From positions 1 to 64,000 of the forward strand of contig CAUJCR010000013.1 of assembly GCA_963169355.1 (NCBI GenBank): a DNA stretch of 64,000 nucleotides. The letters are read 5' to 3'. Both the position numbers and the translations under genes were made by a program. Below are positions 45,430-55,283 of the stretch, in pieces. The notes under the pieces are model-generated. The model saw only the letters and a program-made list of their open reading frames with translations. It was not told the DNA's origin and made no database searches. Position 1 is the first letter of the stretch. Each line of letters begins with the position of its first letter. This DNA is from Bacteroidota bacterium (GTDB lineage Bacteria; Bacteroidota; Bacteroidia; B-17B0; Aurantibacillaceae).

Positions 45430-47895
45430 ATGAGAAAATTATTGATATTATTTTTTCTTGGTTGCTCTCACATATTTTTTGCGCAATATTATACTGTAAG
45501 CGGAAAAATATCAGATGATGTAGGGAATGGATTAGCGTTTTCGTCTGTTTTAATTAAAGGGACTACTATAGGCTCAAACGCTAATGTAGATGGATATTAT
45601 ACATTAAAATTATTACCTGGTAAATATGAACTGCTTTTTCAATATGTGGGGTTTAAAAAACAAATAGTAGCTATTGAAATAACAAATTCAAACATCCAAA
45701 AAAATATTGCTTTAACTCCCGAAAGCTATCAATTAAGTGAAGTTATAATTAAAGATGGAGAAGATCCAGCGTATGCTGTCATTCGGCAAGCCATCAAAAA
45801 ACGAAGTGATTACTTGAATCAAGTAGATGCCTATTCTTGTAATGCTTATGTTAAAGGGTTACAGCGATTAAAAGATTTTCCTATTAAAATGATTAAACTT
45901 TTAAATGCCTTAAATACAACAGGTGAAAAAATAGACTCTACACTCTTAGGGGTTGTATATTTAAGTGAAAGTGAAAGTAAATATTATTTTAGGAAGCCAA
46001 ATGATGAGAAAGAGATTATGTACTCGAGTAGAGTAAGTGGTGATAATAAGACGTTTAGTTTTAATCAAGCTCGTGATATAAAATTTAATTTATATCAAAA
46101 TCTAGTTCCTCTCGAAGGCTTAAGCGATCACCCATTTATCTCTCCAATTAGTGAAAATGCACTATGGTCGTATCGTTACAAATTATTAGGTACTACGTTT
46201 GAAGATGGTAAAATGATTAATAAAATTCAAGTAATTCCAAAAAGAACAAACGACCCATGTTTTAGAGGGATTATTTATATACAAGAAAACACTTGGCGCA
46301 TTCATAGTGTAGATTTATTATTAACGAAAGAAACAAAAATAAAGTTTGTAGATACAATACGGATTAAGCAATTACAAGCTCCAGTTACCGATGATGTGTG
46401 GATGCCAACCAGTTTAAATCTTTCATTTAATTTTAAAGTGTTAGGATTTGTAGGAGATGGTTATTTTAATGCTGTTTTTTCTGACTATAATCTAAATCCC
46501 GAATTTTCCAGAAAATTTTTTAAGAATGAAGTGCTAAAAGTAGAGGAGGGGTCAAATAAAAAAGATTCATCATATTGGAAAGATTCAAGACCCATTCCAC
46601 TAACCGACGAAGAACAAAAAGATTATAGGAAAAAAGATAGTATTGCTGTTATTAGAAATAGCGCGCGATATCAAGATAGTTTGGATAGAGAAATTAATAA
46701 ATTAAAATTGAGTAAATTGTTTGTTGGGTACACATATCATAAATCCTCTAAACAACTTAATATTACCACATCTGGGTTACTTACTTCTGGTATTCAGTAT
46801 AATACGGTTGAGGGGGTTAATGCCTCCATCAAATTAGATGCAACAAAGCAAAATGATAATTTTAAAAATCACCATTTTACAGCGGCAACACGTTATGGTT
46901 TTTCGAATTACTTATGGGGAGGCATAGCTAATTATAAATACACTATAAATCCTATGAAATTTTCTTCCATTCAAATTAAGGCAGGCACTTCTGCCACTCA
47001 ATTTAATGGAAATGATCCAATTAATCCTACAATTAATACCTCATACTCATTATTTAATAATGATAACTTCATGAAGTTGTATAAAAAAACTTTTGCATCT
47101 GCTTATTATAAGCTAGAATTAGTAAATGGATTAATCACCACAGTTAATGCTGAATATGCAGAACGAGCACCACTACGAAATACAACAAATGATTTGTGGG
47201 TGGATGATAAACAAAAACTATTTACAAGTAATGATCCTTTACATCCAAATACAGATGATTCAACGTTTACAATCAATAATGCGTTTATTGTAGAAGTTGG
47301 AGCTTCTATTAGATTTAAACAAAAATTTATTACAAAACCTTACCAAAAAATAATAGAAGATAACAAATTCCCTATTATTAATATTTTATATACAAAAGCA
47401 ATCCCAGGTTTGAATACCAAGGCTGACTATGACCTTATAAAAATGAGTGTAGATGATCATATTCGTATTGGAATGTTAGGAACTATTTCTTATAAATTAA
47501 AAGCGGGCTATTTTTTAAGTACTCGATATATGGAGTTTATGGATTATAAACATTTTGATGGTAATCAAACAATCTTGGCAAATAACAATTATCTCAATTC
47601 TCTTAAATTACTACCGTATTATACTTATAGCACTAAAAACTGGTTTGCCGAAGGTCATGCAGAACACCATTTTAATGGGTTTATATTTAATAAATTGCCC
47701 ATATTAAAGAAAACAAAATTGCAGGAAGTTGTTGGAGCTCATGTATTATTTAATGATAAGATGGATCAGTATTATGAAATAAATTTCGGAATTGAAAGAT
47801 TATTTCAAATTGTGAGAGTTGATTACGTTCTTGGTTACGGACCTTATGGAAAATTTACGCAAGGTTTTGTCATTGGATTAGGAATTGATTTTTAG
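45430..47895 (+). CDS. DUF5686 outer membrane protein with N-terminal carboxypeptidase-regulatory-like domain
   Basis: An 821-residue exported protein. Signal peptide about 1-20 (HIFFAQ). Residues about 22-105 form a CarboxypepD_reg-like domain (YTVSGKISDDVGNGLAFSS, SNANVDGYYTLKLLPG, LSEVIIKDGED), as on SusC/TonB-dependent receptors. The rest is DUF5686, probably a large outer membrane barrel: many amphipathic strands, an HAEHHFNGF stretch, and the end FTQGFVIGLGIDF. There is no plug domain, so it is not a standard TonB-dependent transporter. The role is unknown. It overlaps the convergent J-domain gene by 4 bp. Confidence 0.87.
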   Translation: MRKLLILFFLGCSHIFFAQYYTVSGKISDDVGNGLAFSSVLIKGTTIGSNANVDGYYTLKLLPGKYELLFQYVGFKKQIVAIEITNSNIQKNIALTPESYQLSEVIIKDGEDPAYAVIRQAIKKRSDYLNQVDAYSCNAYVKGLQRLKDFPIKMIKLLNALNTTGEKIDSTLLGVVYLSESESKYYFRKPNDEKEIMYSSRVSGDNKTFSFNQARDIKFNLYQNLVPLEGLSDHPFISPISENALWSYRYKLLGTTFEDGKMINKIQVIPKRTNDPCFRGIIYIQENTWRIHSVDLLLTKETKIKFVDTIRIKQLQAPVTDDVWMPTSLNLSFNFKVLGFVGDGYFNAVFSDYNLNPEFSRKFFKNEVLKVEEGSNKKDSSYWKDSRPIPLTDEEQKDYRKKDSIAVIRNSARYQDSLDREINKLKLSKLFVGYTYHKSSKQLNITTSGLLTSGIQYNTVEGVNASIKLDATKQNDNFKNHHFTAATRYGFSNYLWGGIANYKYTINPMKFSSIQIKAGTSATQFNGNDPINPTINTSYSLFNNDNFMKLYKKTFASAYYKLELVNGLITTVNAEYAERAPLRNTTNDLWVDDKQKLFTSNDPLHPNTDDSTFTINNAFIVEVGASIRFKQKFITKPYQKIIEDNKFPIINILYTKAIPGLNTKADYDLIKMSVDDHIRIGMLGTISYKLKAGYFLSTRYMEFMDYKHFDGNQTILANNNYLNSLKLLPYYTYSTKNWFAEGHAEHHFNGFIFNKLPILKKTKLQEVVGAHVLFNDKMDQYYEINFGIERLFQIVRVDYVLGYGPYGKFTQGFVIGLGIDF

Positions 47896-48662
47896 TTCAT
47901 TCCTCGTTGCTTTTTTATATTTTCGTATGCTTCTTGTATTTTTTGAAACTTTTCGTGCGCTCCCTTTTGGTACTCTTCTCCCATGGTGGCTACCTTGTCC
48001 GGATGGTATCGAATAGCCATTTGTCTATAAGCTTTTTTTATTTCCTCATCAGTTGCCGTACTTTCAATTCCTAACACTTTATAATCTGAATGCACATCTC
48101 GATAGAACATGTTTTTTAAACTTTCAAAGTCAGACAGTGGCACCTCTAGTAGTTGAGCAATTCGTTTAATGACATCTATCTCAACATTAGATACATTGCC
48201 ATCTGCTTTTGCAATACCAAATAAATAATGTAACAGTTGGATTCTTACTTCTAATTTGGTTCTTAGTTTAATATCGTAACATATCTTTTCTAATGGAATA
48301 TTGCCACTGTTTACATAATATTTTAGTTCTTGTAGATGTGAAACAGAAAATTGTGGGCCAAATTGTTGTGAGAAAAATGACTTTACGAAATCGAGTTCAG
48401 CTCTTATTACACTACCATCGGCTCTTAAAACAGCAGCAGATAAGGCAATAAGCATAGATGCAAAATTATTATTTTGCATAGCTGCTTGGCGTTTATAATG
48501 TGTAAAAATATCATCATGAGGATTTCGTTTTGAACCATCAGAATCTTTATTGGAACTATTAAAATAATCGAGGTAAGAACCAATAGCGAAACCAATGATT
48601 GCACCAAGAATGTTACGTCCTAAAAAGAAAAAACCAGCAATGGCACAAATAAATTTTAACAC
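47892..48662 (-). CDS. DjlA-like membrane-anchored TerB/J-domain co-chaperone
   Basis: A 256-residue protein with an N-terminal glycine-rich membrane segment (about 1-30; GFFFLGRNILGAIIGFAIGS), a central TerB-like helical domain (about 60-175; ALSAAVLRADGSVIRAELDFVKSFF and GIAKADGNVSNVEIDVIKRIA) and a C-terminal J domain (about 190-256) with the HPD motif in RYHPDK that stimulates DnaK ATPase. The order TM-TerB-J matches DjlA. The 48679-49134 gene lies 16 bp upstream on the same strand, suggesting an operon. Confidence 0.9.
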   Translation of the reverse strand: MLKFICAIAGFFFLGRNILGAIIGFAIGSYLDYFNSSNKDSDGSKRNPHDDIFTHYKRQAAMQNNNFASMLIALSAAVLRADGSVIRAELDFVKSFFSQQFGPQFSVSHLQELKYYVNSGNIPLEKICYDIKLRTKLEVRIQLLHYLFGIAKADGNVSNVEIDVIKRIAQLLEVPLSDFESLKNMFYRDVHSDYKVLGIESTATDEEIKKAYRQMAIRYHPDKVATMGEEYQKGAHEKFQKIQEAYENIKKQRGMN

Positions 48663-48678
48663 AGGGTAAATAATTTTT

Positions 48679-49134
48679 TTAGTTGTTATTCTTTAAATTT
48701 CTAAAGGCTTGCCTAAAATTCAGCATGTTTTTTAAGGTGCCCATTGGCGAAACATTACGGTCGCCGTCTTCGTGAATACGTCCTAATATAGCATGACCTA
48801 AAGCTACAAAGTGTGCTTTACCAGCTCTATTTAGCGCCTCTTTTGCTTTGTCATCGCCATTAATAAAATTAGCAGTGGCTGCCCAATCAAAAGCTTTTCT
48901 ATCAATTAAAAAACGAAATGCTTTTTCATCATCCCAAATTGCATTAACAAAGGCTGCTAATTCGAAATATTTATTTTCAATTAAAAATTTAAAAGCATTT
49001 TTATCATCTCTTATAGCATCTAGGGTAGCTAATAATTCTCTATATTCATGTTCAACTAGCCAATTAAACGCTTGTACATCTCCTATGATGTATCTTCCAA
49101 ATTGTTCAATTGTATATGCCGAATAAACTTTCAT
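48679..49134 (-). CDS. Uncharacterised small protein of four 25-residue helical repeats
   Basis: A 151-residue cytoplasmic protein that I do not recognise. It consists of tandem units of about 25 residues (about 18-43, 44-68, 69-94 and a degenerate 95-119), each with the pattern D-(D/E)-x-x-AFxFLI-x4-F-x-(L/W)-AA-x3-I-x-D. The first three read AFNWLVEHEYRELLATLDAI, AFKFLIENKYFELAAFVNAI and AFRFLIDRKAFDWAATANFI. This predicts two helices per unit and an alpha-solenoid. No signal peptide or membrane helix. Probably co-transcribed with the J-domain gene. Confidence 0.75.
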   Translation of the reverse strand: MKVYSAYTIEQFGRYIIGDVQAFNWLVEHEYRELLATLDAIRDDKNAFKFLIENKYFELAAFVNAIWDDEKAFRFLIDRKAFDWAATANFINGDDKAKEALNRAGKAHFVALGHAILGRIHEDGDRNVSPMGTLKNMLNFRQAFRNLKNNN

Positions 49135-49151
49135 ATTACATATTAAGGTTA

Positions 49152-49159
49152 CAAATTTA
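49152..49159 (-). promoter_or_regulatory. Candidate -7 promoter element TAAATTTG of the repeat-protein/J-domain pair
   Basis: Exact TAnnTTTG match on the minus strand, 17 bases before the ATG of the repeat-protein gene; predicted leader about 11 nucleotides. Confidence 0.45.
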
Positions 49160-49204
49160 AGAAATAAGCTTGTTTTAACAACATTTAAATAAGCGTTTCA
49201 ACTT

Positions 49205-49245
49205 AAATAGTTACATTTGCCAACTATTTTATTATAAAACTATTT
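49205..49245. promoter_or_regulatory. Candidate MarR operator: three AACTATTT half-sites around the efflux promoter
   Basis: AAATAGTT (49205-49212) and AACTATTT (49222-49229) form an inverted repeat, and a further AACTATTT lies at 49238-49245; the half-site starts are 17 and 16 bp apart. The first two flank the -7 element, so a bound dimer would block transcription. Autorepression by the adjacent MarR protein is the simplest reading. Confidence 0.55.
49212..49219 (+). promoter_or_regulatory. Candidate -7 promoter element TACATTTG of the efflux operon
   Basis: Exact TAnnTTTG match 30 bases before the marR ATG. A second match, TATTTTTG at 49241-49248, ends 1 base before the ATG and would start transcription inside the gene, so the upstream element is preferred. 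Confidence 0.5.
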
Positions 49246-49249
49246 TTGG

Positions 49250-49756
49250 ATGACTAACGATAATTATAAAAATTTTGCCATTGGCACAAAAACGCTCATA
49301 TTATCGAAATTGTATTTTAGTGCTTTAAGTAAAAAGCTTGAAAATATTGATTCAGAACGCTATTTCTCAATTTTACAATTTATTAGCGAGCATAATGGAT
49401 GCACACAGCAATACATCTGTAATAATTTATCTATTGATAAAACCGCTATGGTTAAGGTGATTGATTATCTTATTAAAATGGGATTGGTAGATAGAAATGT
49501 TAATCCTGATGATAGAAGGGAGCACTTTATATTTTTAACTAAAAAGGGACAGAAACAAACTGTAGAAATTGATAAAGCTTTTAAAGAAATAGATTCGAAA
49601 ATTTTTGAGAATATCTCAAAAGAGGAGCAGGCTATATTTAATAAAGTGATTTGTTCTTTATCTAAAAATTTGCAAATGTTGCCACTCACAGATTTGTTTT
49701 TTACTATTAAGAAAACCGAACGTAAGAAAAAGAAAATTATCTCGAATAAAATTTAA
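49250..49756 (+). CDS. MarR-family transcriptional regulator of the efflux operon
   Basis: A 168-residue winged-helix repressor-type protein. The DNA-binding region (about 45-110) reads FSILQFISEHNGCTQQYICNNLSIDKTAMVKVIDYL, then GLVDRNVNPDDRREHFIFLTKKG, in which the recognition helix and the wing DDRR motif are clear. It lies first in the operon, 9 bp ahead of the RND adaptor gene, with candidate operator repeats over its promoter. Such proteins are usually released from DNA by the small molecules exported by their pump; the ligand is unknown here. Confidence 0.92.
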   Translation: MTNDNYKNFAIGTKTLILSKLYFSALSKKLENIDSERYFSILQFISEHNGCTQQYICNNLSIDKTAMVKVIDYLIKMGLVDRNVNPDDRREHFIFLTKKGQKQTVEIDKAFKEIDSKIFENISKEEQAIFNKVICSLSKNLQMLPLTDLFFTIKKTERKKKKIISNKI

Positions 49757-49765
49757 TATATTAAT

Positions 49766-50827
49766 ATGAAAAAAATACCTAATTGGATTTTTATTGTTAT
49801 TGCTTTGGGACTTTTAATTGGTTCTAAATTTTTATTCTTTTCAAAAAAAGAGGAAGATGGCTTTAAAGGAAAAGGAAATATGCCTATGGCAGTGAACTAT
49901 TTTGTAGCTAAGCCAACAGATTTGAATAACGATGTGTTTGCTACAGGAAAAATTGGTGCAATGAACCAAATTGATATTATTCCAGAGGTGAGTGGAAAAA
50001 TAACGGCAATTTATTTTAAAGAAGGAGAAACGGTTGCTAAAGGTAGTTTGTTAGTGAAATTAAATGACGCTGATTTACAAGCTCAGTTATTAAAATCAAA
50101 ATCGCAGATTACTTTATCTGAACAAAAATTAGAGCGGTTAAAGAAATTAATAGCAATTAATGGTATAAGTAAAGAAGAGGTGGACATACAGGAGAATGAA
50201 TTAAATTCTTTAAAAGCCGATCAAGCATTTATTTTGGCTCAAATAGCCAAAACAAATGTTGTAGCACCATTTTCAGGAGTAATAGGATTAAAAAATATTA
50301 GCGAAGGGTCTTTTGTTAATACACAATCACCCATTGCTTCTTTAGTTCAGATAAAGCCTGTGTTTGTAGAGTTTTCTGTTCCTGAAAAATATATTGAGTT
50401 ATTTAAAAAAGGAGTAGATATAAAATTTGCTAGTGAGAATACAAGCTCAGAGAAAGTATATAAAGCCAATATTTATGCTATAGAACCACGAGTAGATGAA
50501 AATACTAAAACTATAAAAGCAAGAGCCATGTATGACGGTAATGAGTTGTTTTATCCGGGCAGTTTTGTAAAAGTTTTTGTTAATCTTCAAAAAACAGAAA
50601 ATGCGTTATTAGTTCCAACTGAATGTGTAATTCCTACACTAAAAGGGCAAAAAGTATTTGTTTCTAGAAATGGCGTAGCAACCGAAACAATGGTTACTAT
50701 AGGCATAAGAAATGATGATAAAATTCAAATATTAAGTGGTATAAATCAAGGCGATACTATAGTTGCGTCTGGCTTATTAGCCGTTAGAAATAAAGTGGCA
50801 TTAAAATTTTTAAAATCAGTTAACTAA
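49766..50827 (+). CDS. RND efflux periplasmic adaptor (membrane fusion protein)
   Basis: A 353-residue adaptor that bridges the inner membrane pump and the TolC channel. One N-terminal anchor helix (about 5-24) is followed by a biotinyl-lipoyl/barrel-sandwich half (GKIGAMNQIDIIPEVSGKIT, IYFKEGETVAKGSLLVKL), an alpha-hairpin (about 105-150), the second lipoyl half (VVAPFSGVIGLKNISEGSFV) and beta-barrel plus membrane-proximal domains. Gaps of 9 bp to marR and 3 bp to the permease support an operon. Confidence 0.93.
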   Translation: MKKIPNWIFIVIALGLLIGSKFLFFSKKEEDGFKGKGNMPMAVNYFVAKPTDLNNDVFATGKIGAMNQIDIIPEVSGKITAIYFKEGETVAKGSLLVKLNDADLQAQLLKSKSQITLSEQKLERLKKLIAINGISKEEVDIQENELNSLKADQAFILAQIAKTNVVAPFSGVIGLKNISEGSFVNTQSPIASLVQIKPVFVEFSVPEKYIELFKKGVDIKFASENTSSEKVYKANIYAIEPRVDENTKTIKARAMYDGNELFYPGSFVKVFVNLQKTENALLVPTECVIPTLKGQKVFVSRNGVATETMVTIGIRNDDKIQILSGINQGDTIVASGLLAVRNKVALKFLKSVN

Positions 50828-50830
50828 ACC

Positions 50831-53800
50831 ATGGATATTGCAGAATTAAGTGTAAAGAGGCCTGTATTAGTTACAGTATTTTCTATCATTATTGTATTAT
50901 TTGGATTAATTGGGTTTAATTATCTAGGTGTACGAGAATTTCCGTCTATCGATCCTCCAGTAATTACCGTAAGAACCAATTATACAGGCGCTAACGCAGA
51001 TGTTATTCAATCTCAAATTACAGAGCCGTTGGAAAAAGTGATTAATGGAATAGATGGTATTCGTTCGCTTTCATCGGCTTCTAATCAAGGTTCTAGTATT
51101 ATTACGGTTGAGTTTAATTTATCAGCCGATTTAGAAGCTGCCGCCAATGATGTAAGAGATAAAGTATCGCAGGCTTTACGTCAATTACCTAAAGATATTG
51201 ATGCGCCTCCAATTGTTTCAAAAGCTGATGCTAACTCTGATGCTATTATCTCGATGACTTTGTTAAGCGATACACGTTCATTATTGGAGGTAAGTGATTA
51301 TGCCGAAAATGTGTTGGCGCAAAATTTACAAACAATTTCTGGAGTTAGTTCTGTTCAAATTTGGGGACAACGCCGCTATGCCATGCGTATTCGATTATTA
51401 CCCGATAAATTAGCAGCATTTAATTTAACACCACTTGATGTTAAATTAGCTTTAGATAAAGAAAATGTTGATTTACCATCTGGAAAGATTCAAGGAAATA
51501 CCACCGAACTTACTGTGAATACTTTTGGAAGATTATCTACGGTGCCAGAGTTTGAAACGATGATTGTAAAAGAAAGCGAGAATAATATTATTCGTTTAAG
51601 AGACGTTGCCAAAGTTGAATTAGGGCCAGAGAATGAAGAAACTATTTTAAAAGAATCGGGTACGCCTATGGTTGGATTAGCACTTGTTCCTTTACCTGGA
51701 GCTAATTATATAGATATTGCAAAAGAATTTTATAAAAGATATGATATTTTAAAAAATGAACTACCTAAAGATTATACCATTAATATAGCTTTAGATAATA
51801 CTCGTTTTATCAAGAAATCTATTGCTGAAGTAGGCGAAACTTTGATAATTGCTTTAGTATTAGTAATCCTAATTATTTATTTATTTTTTAGAGAGTGGAT
51901 TATTGCATTTCGTCCATTAATTGATATTCCGGTATCATTAATAGGTGCATTTTTTATTATGTATGTAATGGACTACTCCATTAATGTATTAACATTATTA
52001 GCTATTGTACTGGCTACAGGATTAGTAGTTGATGATGGTATAGTAGTAACCGAAAATATTTTTAAAAAAATAGAAAAGGGAATGTCGCCAAAGCAAGCAG
52101 CAATTGAAGGTACTCGCGAAATCTATATGGCTGTTATTATTACTTCGCTAACATTAGCTGCCGTTTTTATGCCTGTTATTTTTTTAGAAGGTTTTGTAGG
52201 GCGATTGTTTAGAGAGTTTGGGGTTGTCATTGCCGGAGCGGTTCTTATATCTGCCTTTGTTTCACTCACATTAACTCCAATGTTAAATGCTAAATTGGTG
52301 AAAAAAGATCCAAATAAGAAAAGTAGATTTTATGAATTAACTGAGCCCTTTTTTGTTGGTTTAGATAATTGGTTTAGAAATTCTATTACTCAATTCTTAC
52401 AAAAAAAATGGTGGGCATTTGTCATTTTAGTTGTATCAATAGGTGCCATTTTTATTTTTGGTTCGCAGTTAAAATCAGAGTTGTCGCCGTTGGAAGACAG
52501 AAACTGGTTAAGATTATTGGTAACCATGCCAGAGGGAACTTCTTTTGAGGCTACAGATAATTTAATGGATCGATTGGCAGACTTTGTAAATGATTCAGTA
52601 AAAGAAAAATCGGTATTTTTAACTGTAACAGCTCCAGGATTTGCTGGTTCAGGTGCGGTAAATACAGGTTTTGGTCGTTTAACTTTAGTGCAAGCACATG
52701 AAAGAAAACGTTCACAAAATGATTTGGCAAATTACATGACCAAAAAGGTTTCACAATTCACAGAAGGTAGAGTGATTGTAATACAAGAACAATCAATCTC
52801 ATCGGGTGGCGGACCTAAAGGAGGCTTGCCTATTCAGTTTGTTGTTCAAAATAATGACTTTAATAAAATAAGAGAAAAGCTACCTGTATTTCTTGAAAAG
52901 GTAGCCAAAAATCTAACATTTATAGATAGAACCGTTGATGCAAATTTGAAATTTAATCGTCCAGAGTTAGTTGTTGAGATTAACCGCGACAAGGCTCGTG
53001 TAATGGGAATTTCGATAGGTGATGTGTCTCAAACCATACAATTAGCATTAAGTGGTCAACGCTTTGGTTATTATATTAAAGGTGATAAGCAATATCAAGT
53101 TATTGGGCAAGTAAATAGAGAGAATAGAGATGCGCCAGATGATATTAAAAAATTGTTTGTTAGAAATAATAAAGGCGAAATGATTCAATTAGATAACCTG
53201 GTGAAGATAAGTGAACGTAGCAGCCCGCCTCAGCTATATCATTATGATAGGTATCAATCGGCAACGATACAAGCAGGTTTAGCTCCTGGTAAAACCATTG
53301 GCGATGGACTAAAAGAAATGGATAAAATAGCTAAAGAGGTTTTAGATGATAGTTTCAAAACTTCATTAGCAGGAGCCTCAAGAGATTTTGCAGAAAGCTC
53401 CTCAAATATCATGTTCGCTTTCGTATTAGCATTAATCTTAATTTATTTATTACTAGCGGCACAGTTCGAGAGTTTTGTTGAACCTTTTATTATCATGCTC
53501 ACAGTACCAATGGCTTTAGCAGGTGCATTATTGTCGTTGTGGTATTTTAACGAAACCTTAAACATCTTTAGCCAAATAGGTATGATTATGCTAATAGGGT
53601 TAGTTACCAAAAATGGAATTTTAATTATTGAATTTGCTAATCAATTACGAGAAGGTGGGATGAAAGTAAAAGAGGCATTAATAGAAGCTTCTACAGCGCG
53701 CTTACGTCCTATCTTAATGACTAGTTTGGCAACTATGTTAGGAGCACTTCCCATTGCATTAGCCTTAGGTGAAGCATCAAAAAGCAGAATGGGGATGGGT

Positions 53801-53938
53801 ATTGTTATTATTGGTGGCTTATTGTTTTCAATGGTTTTAACACTTTATGTTATTCCTGCTATTTATTTATTCTTAGTAAAAGATAAAAAAGAAACTCATG
53901 AATTATTACCTAATCAATCACAAGAAGATGCTGTATAG
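50831..53938 (+). CDS. RND efflux permease (AcrB/MexB-like, HAE1 type)
   Basis: Proton-driven inner membrane drug exporter of 1035 residues, full length for the family. It opens with the usual IAELSVKRPVLVTVFSIIIV first helix. The second-helix-group motif VLATGLVVDDGIVVTENIFKKIEKGMSPKQAA contains the paired aspartates of the proton relay, and GIRSLSSASNQGSSIITVEF and GMIMLIGLVTKNGILIIEFAN are conserved. Twelve helices and two large periplasmic loops are inferred. Substrates are probably hydrophobic or amphiphilic compounds but cannot be read. The downstream TolC gene overlaps its end by 11 bp. Confidence 0.95.
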   Translation: MDIAELSVKRPVLVTVFSIIIVLFGLIGFNYLGVREFPSIDPPVITVRTNYTGANADVIQSQITEPLEKVINGIDGIRSLSSASNQGSSIITVEFNLSADLEAAANDVRDKVSQALRQLPKDIDAPPIVSKADANSDAIISMTLLSDTRSLLEVSDYAENVLAQNLQTISGVSSVQIWGQRRYAMRIRLLPDKLAAFNLTPLDVKLALDKENVDLPSGKIQGNTTELTVNTFGRLSTVPEFETMIVKESENNIIRLRDVAKVELGPENEETILKESGTPMVGLALVPLPGANYIDIAKEFYKRYDILKNELPKDYTINIALDNTRFIKKSIAEVGETLIIALVLVILIIYLFFREWIIAFRPLIDIPVSLIGAFFIMYVMDYSINVLTLLAIVLATGLVVDDGIVVTENIFKKIEKGMSPKQAAIEGTREIYMAVIITSLTLAAVFMPVIFLEGFVGRLFREFGVVIAGAVLISAFVSLTLTPMLNAKLVKKDPNKKSRFYELTEPFFVGLDNWFRNSITQFLQKKWWAFVILVVSIGAIFIFGSQLKSELSPLEDRNWLRLLVTMPEGTSFEATDNLMDRLADFVNDSVKEKSVFLTVTAPGFAGSGAVNTGFGRLTLVQAHERKRSQNDLANYMTKKVSQFTEGRVIVIQEQSISSGGGPKGGLPIQFVVQNNDFNKIREKLPVFLEKVAKNLTFIDRTVDANLKFNRPELVVEINRDKARVMGISIGDVSQTIQLALSGQRFGYYIKGDKQYQVIGQVNRENRDAPDDIKKLFVRNNKGEMIQLDNLVKISERSSPPQLYHYDRYQSATIQAGLAPGKTIGDGLKEMDKIAKEVLDDSFKTSLAGASRDFAESSSNIMFAFVLALILIYLLLAAQFESFVEPFIIMLTVPMALAGALLSLWYFNETLNIFSQIGMIMLIGLVTKNGILIIEFANQLREGGMKVKEALIEASTARLRPILMTSLATMLGALPIALALGEASKSRMGMGIVIIGGLLFSMVLTLYVIPAIYLFLVKDKKETHELLPNQSQEDAV

Positions 53939-55223
53939 AGTTGTTTTAGTTTTTTTAATCATATTTGAGGCACATGCACAATCTGTGTTAACTATTGATG
54001 AAGCTATAAAAACTGGATTAGAAAAAAACTACGCTGTACAAATTGTAAGAAATAATCAGGCTATCGCTAAGGCTCAAAATAATTTGGGTAATGCTGGAAT
54101 GTCTCCTACTGTTTCATTAAATGCGGGTATTAATCTAGCAAATCAAAATACACATTTAGAGTTTAATACTGGTGCAATTCAAGATAAAGCAGGCGCTCAA
54201 AGTAATAATGTGTCGGCATCTATCAATGCAGGATGGATAATTTTTGATGGATTAAAAATGTTTGCTGTTAAAAAAAGATTGGTTTTAAACGAAGACTACT
54301 CTTCACTACAACTTAAACAACAAATGGAAAATACGATTAATGAAATAGTTGCTTCGTATTACGATGTAGTGAGAATTTCAGAGCTAATTAAATCAGCAAA
54401 GCAAAATTTAAGTATTTATGAGGAGCGGTTAAAAATAGCCCAATTAAAATATGATATAGGTTCTGATTCTAAAGTAGATGTTATGCTTTCTCAAATTGAA
54501 ACTAATAAAGTTAAAAGTAGCATTTTGCAATTAGAAGTTCAGTTACTCAACTCTAAATCTAAATTAAATACCTTACTCAATCAATCTGTAGATACTGAAT
54601 TTAATGTTACCGACTCTATAACTATTAACTACCAACCTAATTTGGATGAGTTGAAGAAAAATCTTATTTCTTCTAATACTTCTTTATTAGCGTCTAAACA
54701 AATGGAACTTATATCTCAGCAAAGTATCAAGGAAGTGCGTGCCAATAATTTACCGTTTATTCAATTAAATGCGGCTTATAATTTTACACGTGCTCAAAGT
54801 CAAACAGGTATTTTGTTATTAAATCAGCAACTAGGACTAAATACAGGATTAACAGCCAGTTGGTTAATTTTTAATGGAAATAAAAATAATAAATTAATGA
54901 AAGAAAGAAATTTAATGTACTTAAATCAAAAATATGCTACCGATCAAATGAAATTACAAATTGATGCCATGGTGTATAATAGTTACCAAACGTATTTAAG
55001 AAATAAACAAATTGTTGAACTTGAGAAACGAAATTTAGCTGATTCTAAAGATTTACTTACTGTTTCGTTAGAACGATATAAAATAGGTAAATCTAATTTA
55101 TTAGAAACGATAGAAACTCAGAAAAATTTGGAAGACGCACAAGTTAGGTTTATTCAGGCATTGTATAATATGAAATTGGCTGAGACCGATTTATTAAAAT
55201 CTAACGGCTTACTAATCAAGTAA
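53928..55223 (+). CDS. TolC-family outer membrane efflux channel
   Basis: The outer membrane exit duct of the pump, 431 residues from ATG 53928. I chose this start over 53898 because MLYRVVLVFLIIFEAHAQ is a clean signal peptide and the 11-bp overlap with the permease gene suggests translational coupling. Two OEP repeats are visible, each with long amphipathic helices (LTIDEAIKTGLEKNYAVQIV near the start; VSLERYKIGKSNLLETIETQKNLEDAQ near the end) and beta-strand segments (ASINAGWIIFDG, GLTASWLIFNG). Last gene of the four-gene efflux operon. Confidence 0.92.
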   Translation: MLYRVVLVFLIIFEAHAQSVLTIDEAIKTGLEKNYAVQIVRNNQAIAKAQNNLGNAGMSPTVSLNAGINLANQNTHLEFNTGAIQDKAGAQSNNVSASINAGWIIFDGLKMFAVKKRLVLNEDYSSLQLKQQMENTINEIVASYYDVVRISELIKSAKQNLSIYEERLKIAQLKYDIGSDSKVDVMLSQIETNKVKSSILQLEVQLLNSKSKLNTLLNQSVDTEFNVTDSITINYQPNLDELKKNLISSNTSLLASKQMELISQQSIKEVRANNLPFIQLNAAYNFTRAQSQTGILLLNQQLGLNTGLTASWLIFNGNKNNKLMKERNLMYLNQKYATDQMKLQIDAMVYNSYQTYLRNKQIVELEKRNLADSKDLLTVSLERYKIGKSNLLETIETQKNLEDAQVRFIQALYNMKLAETDLLKSNGLLIK

Positions 55224-55283
55224 TTGTTAAATAATTGGTAAGTAATGTGATTAAGTTTTTTGAAAATTCCAATTTGATTTGTT

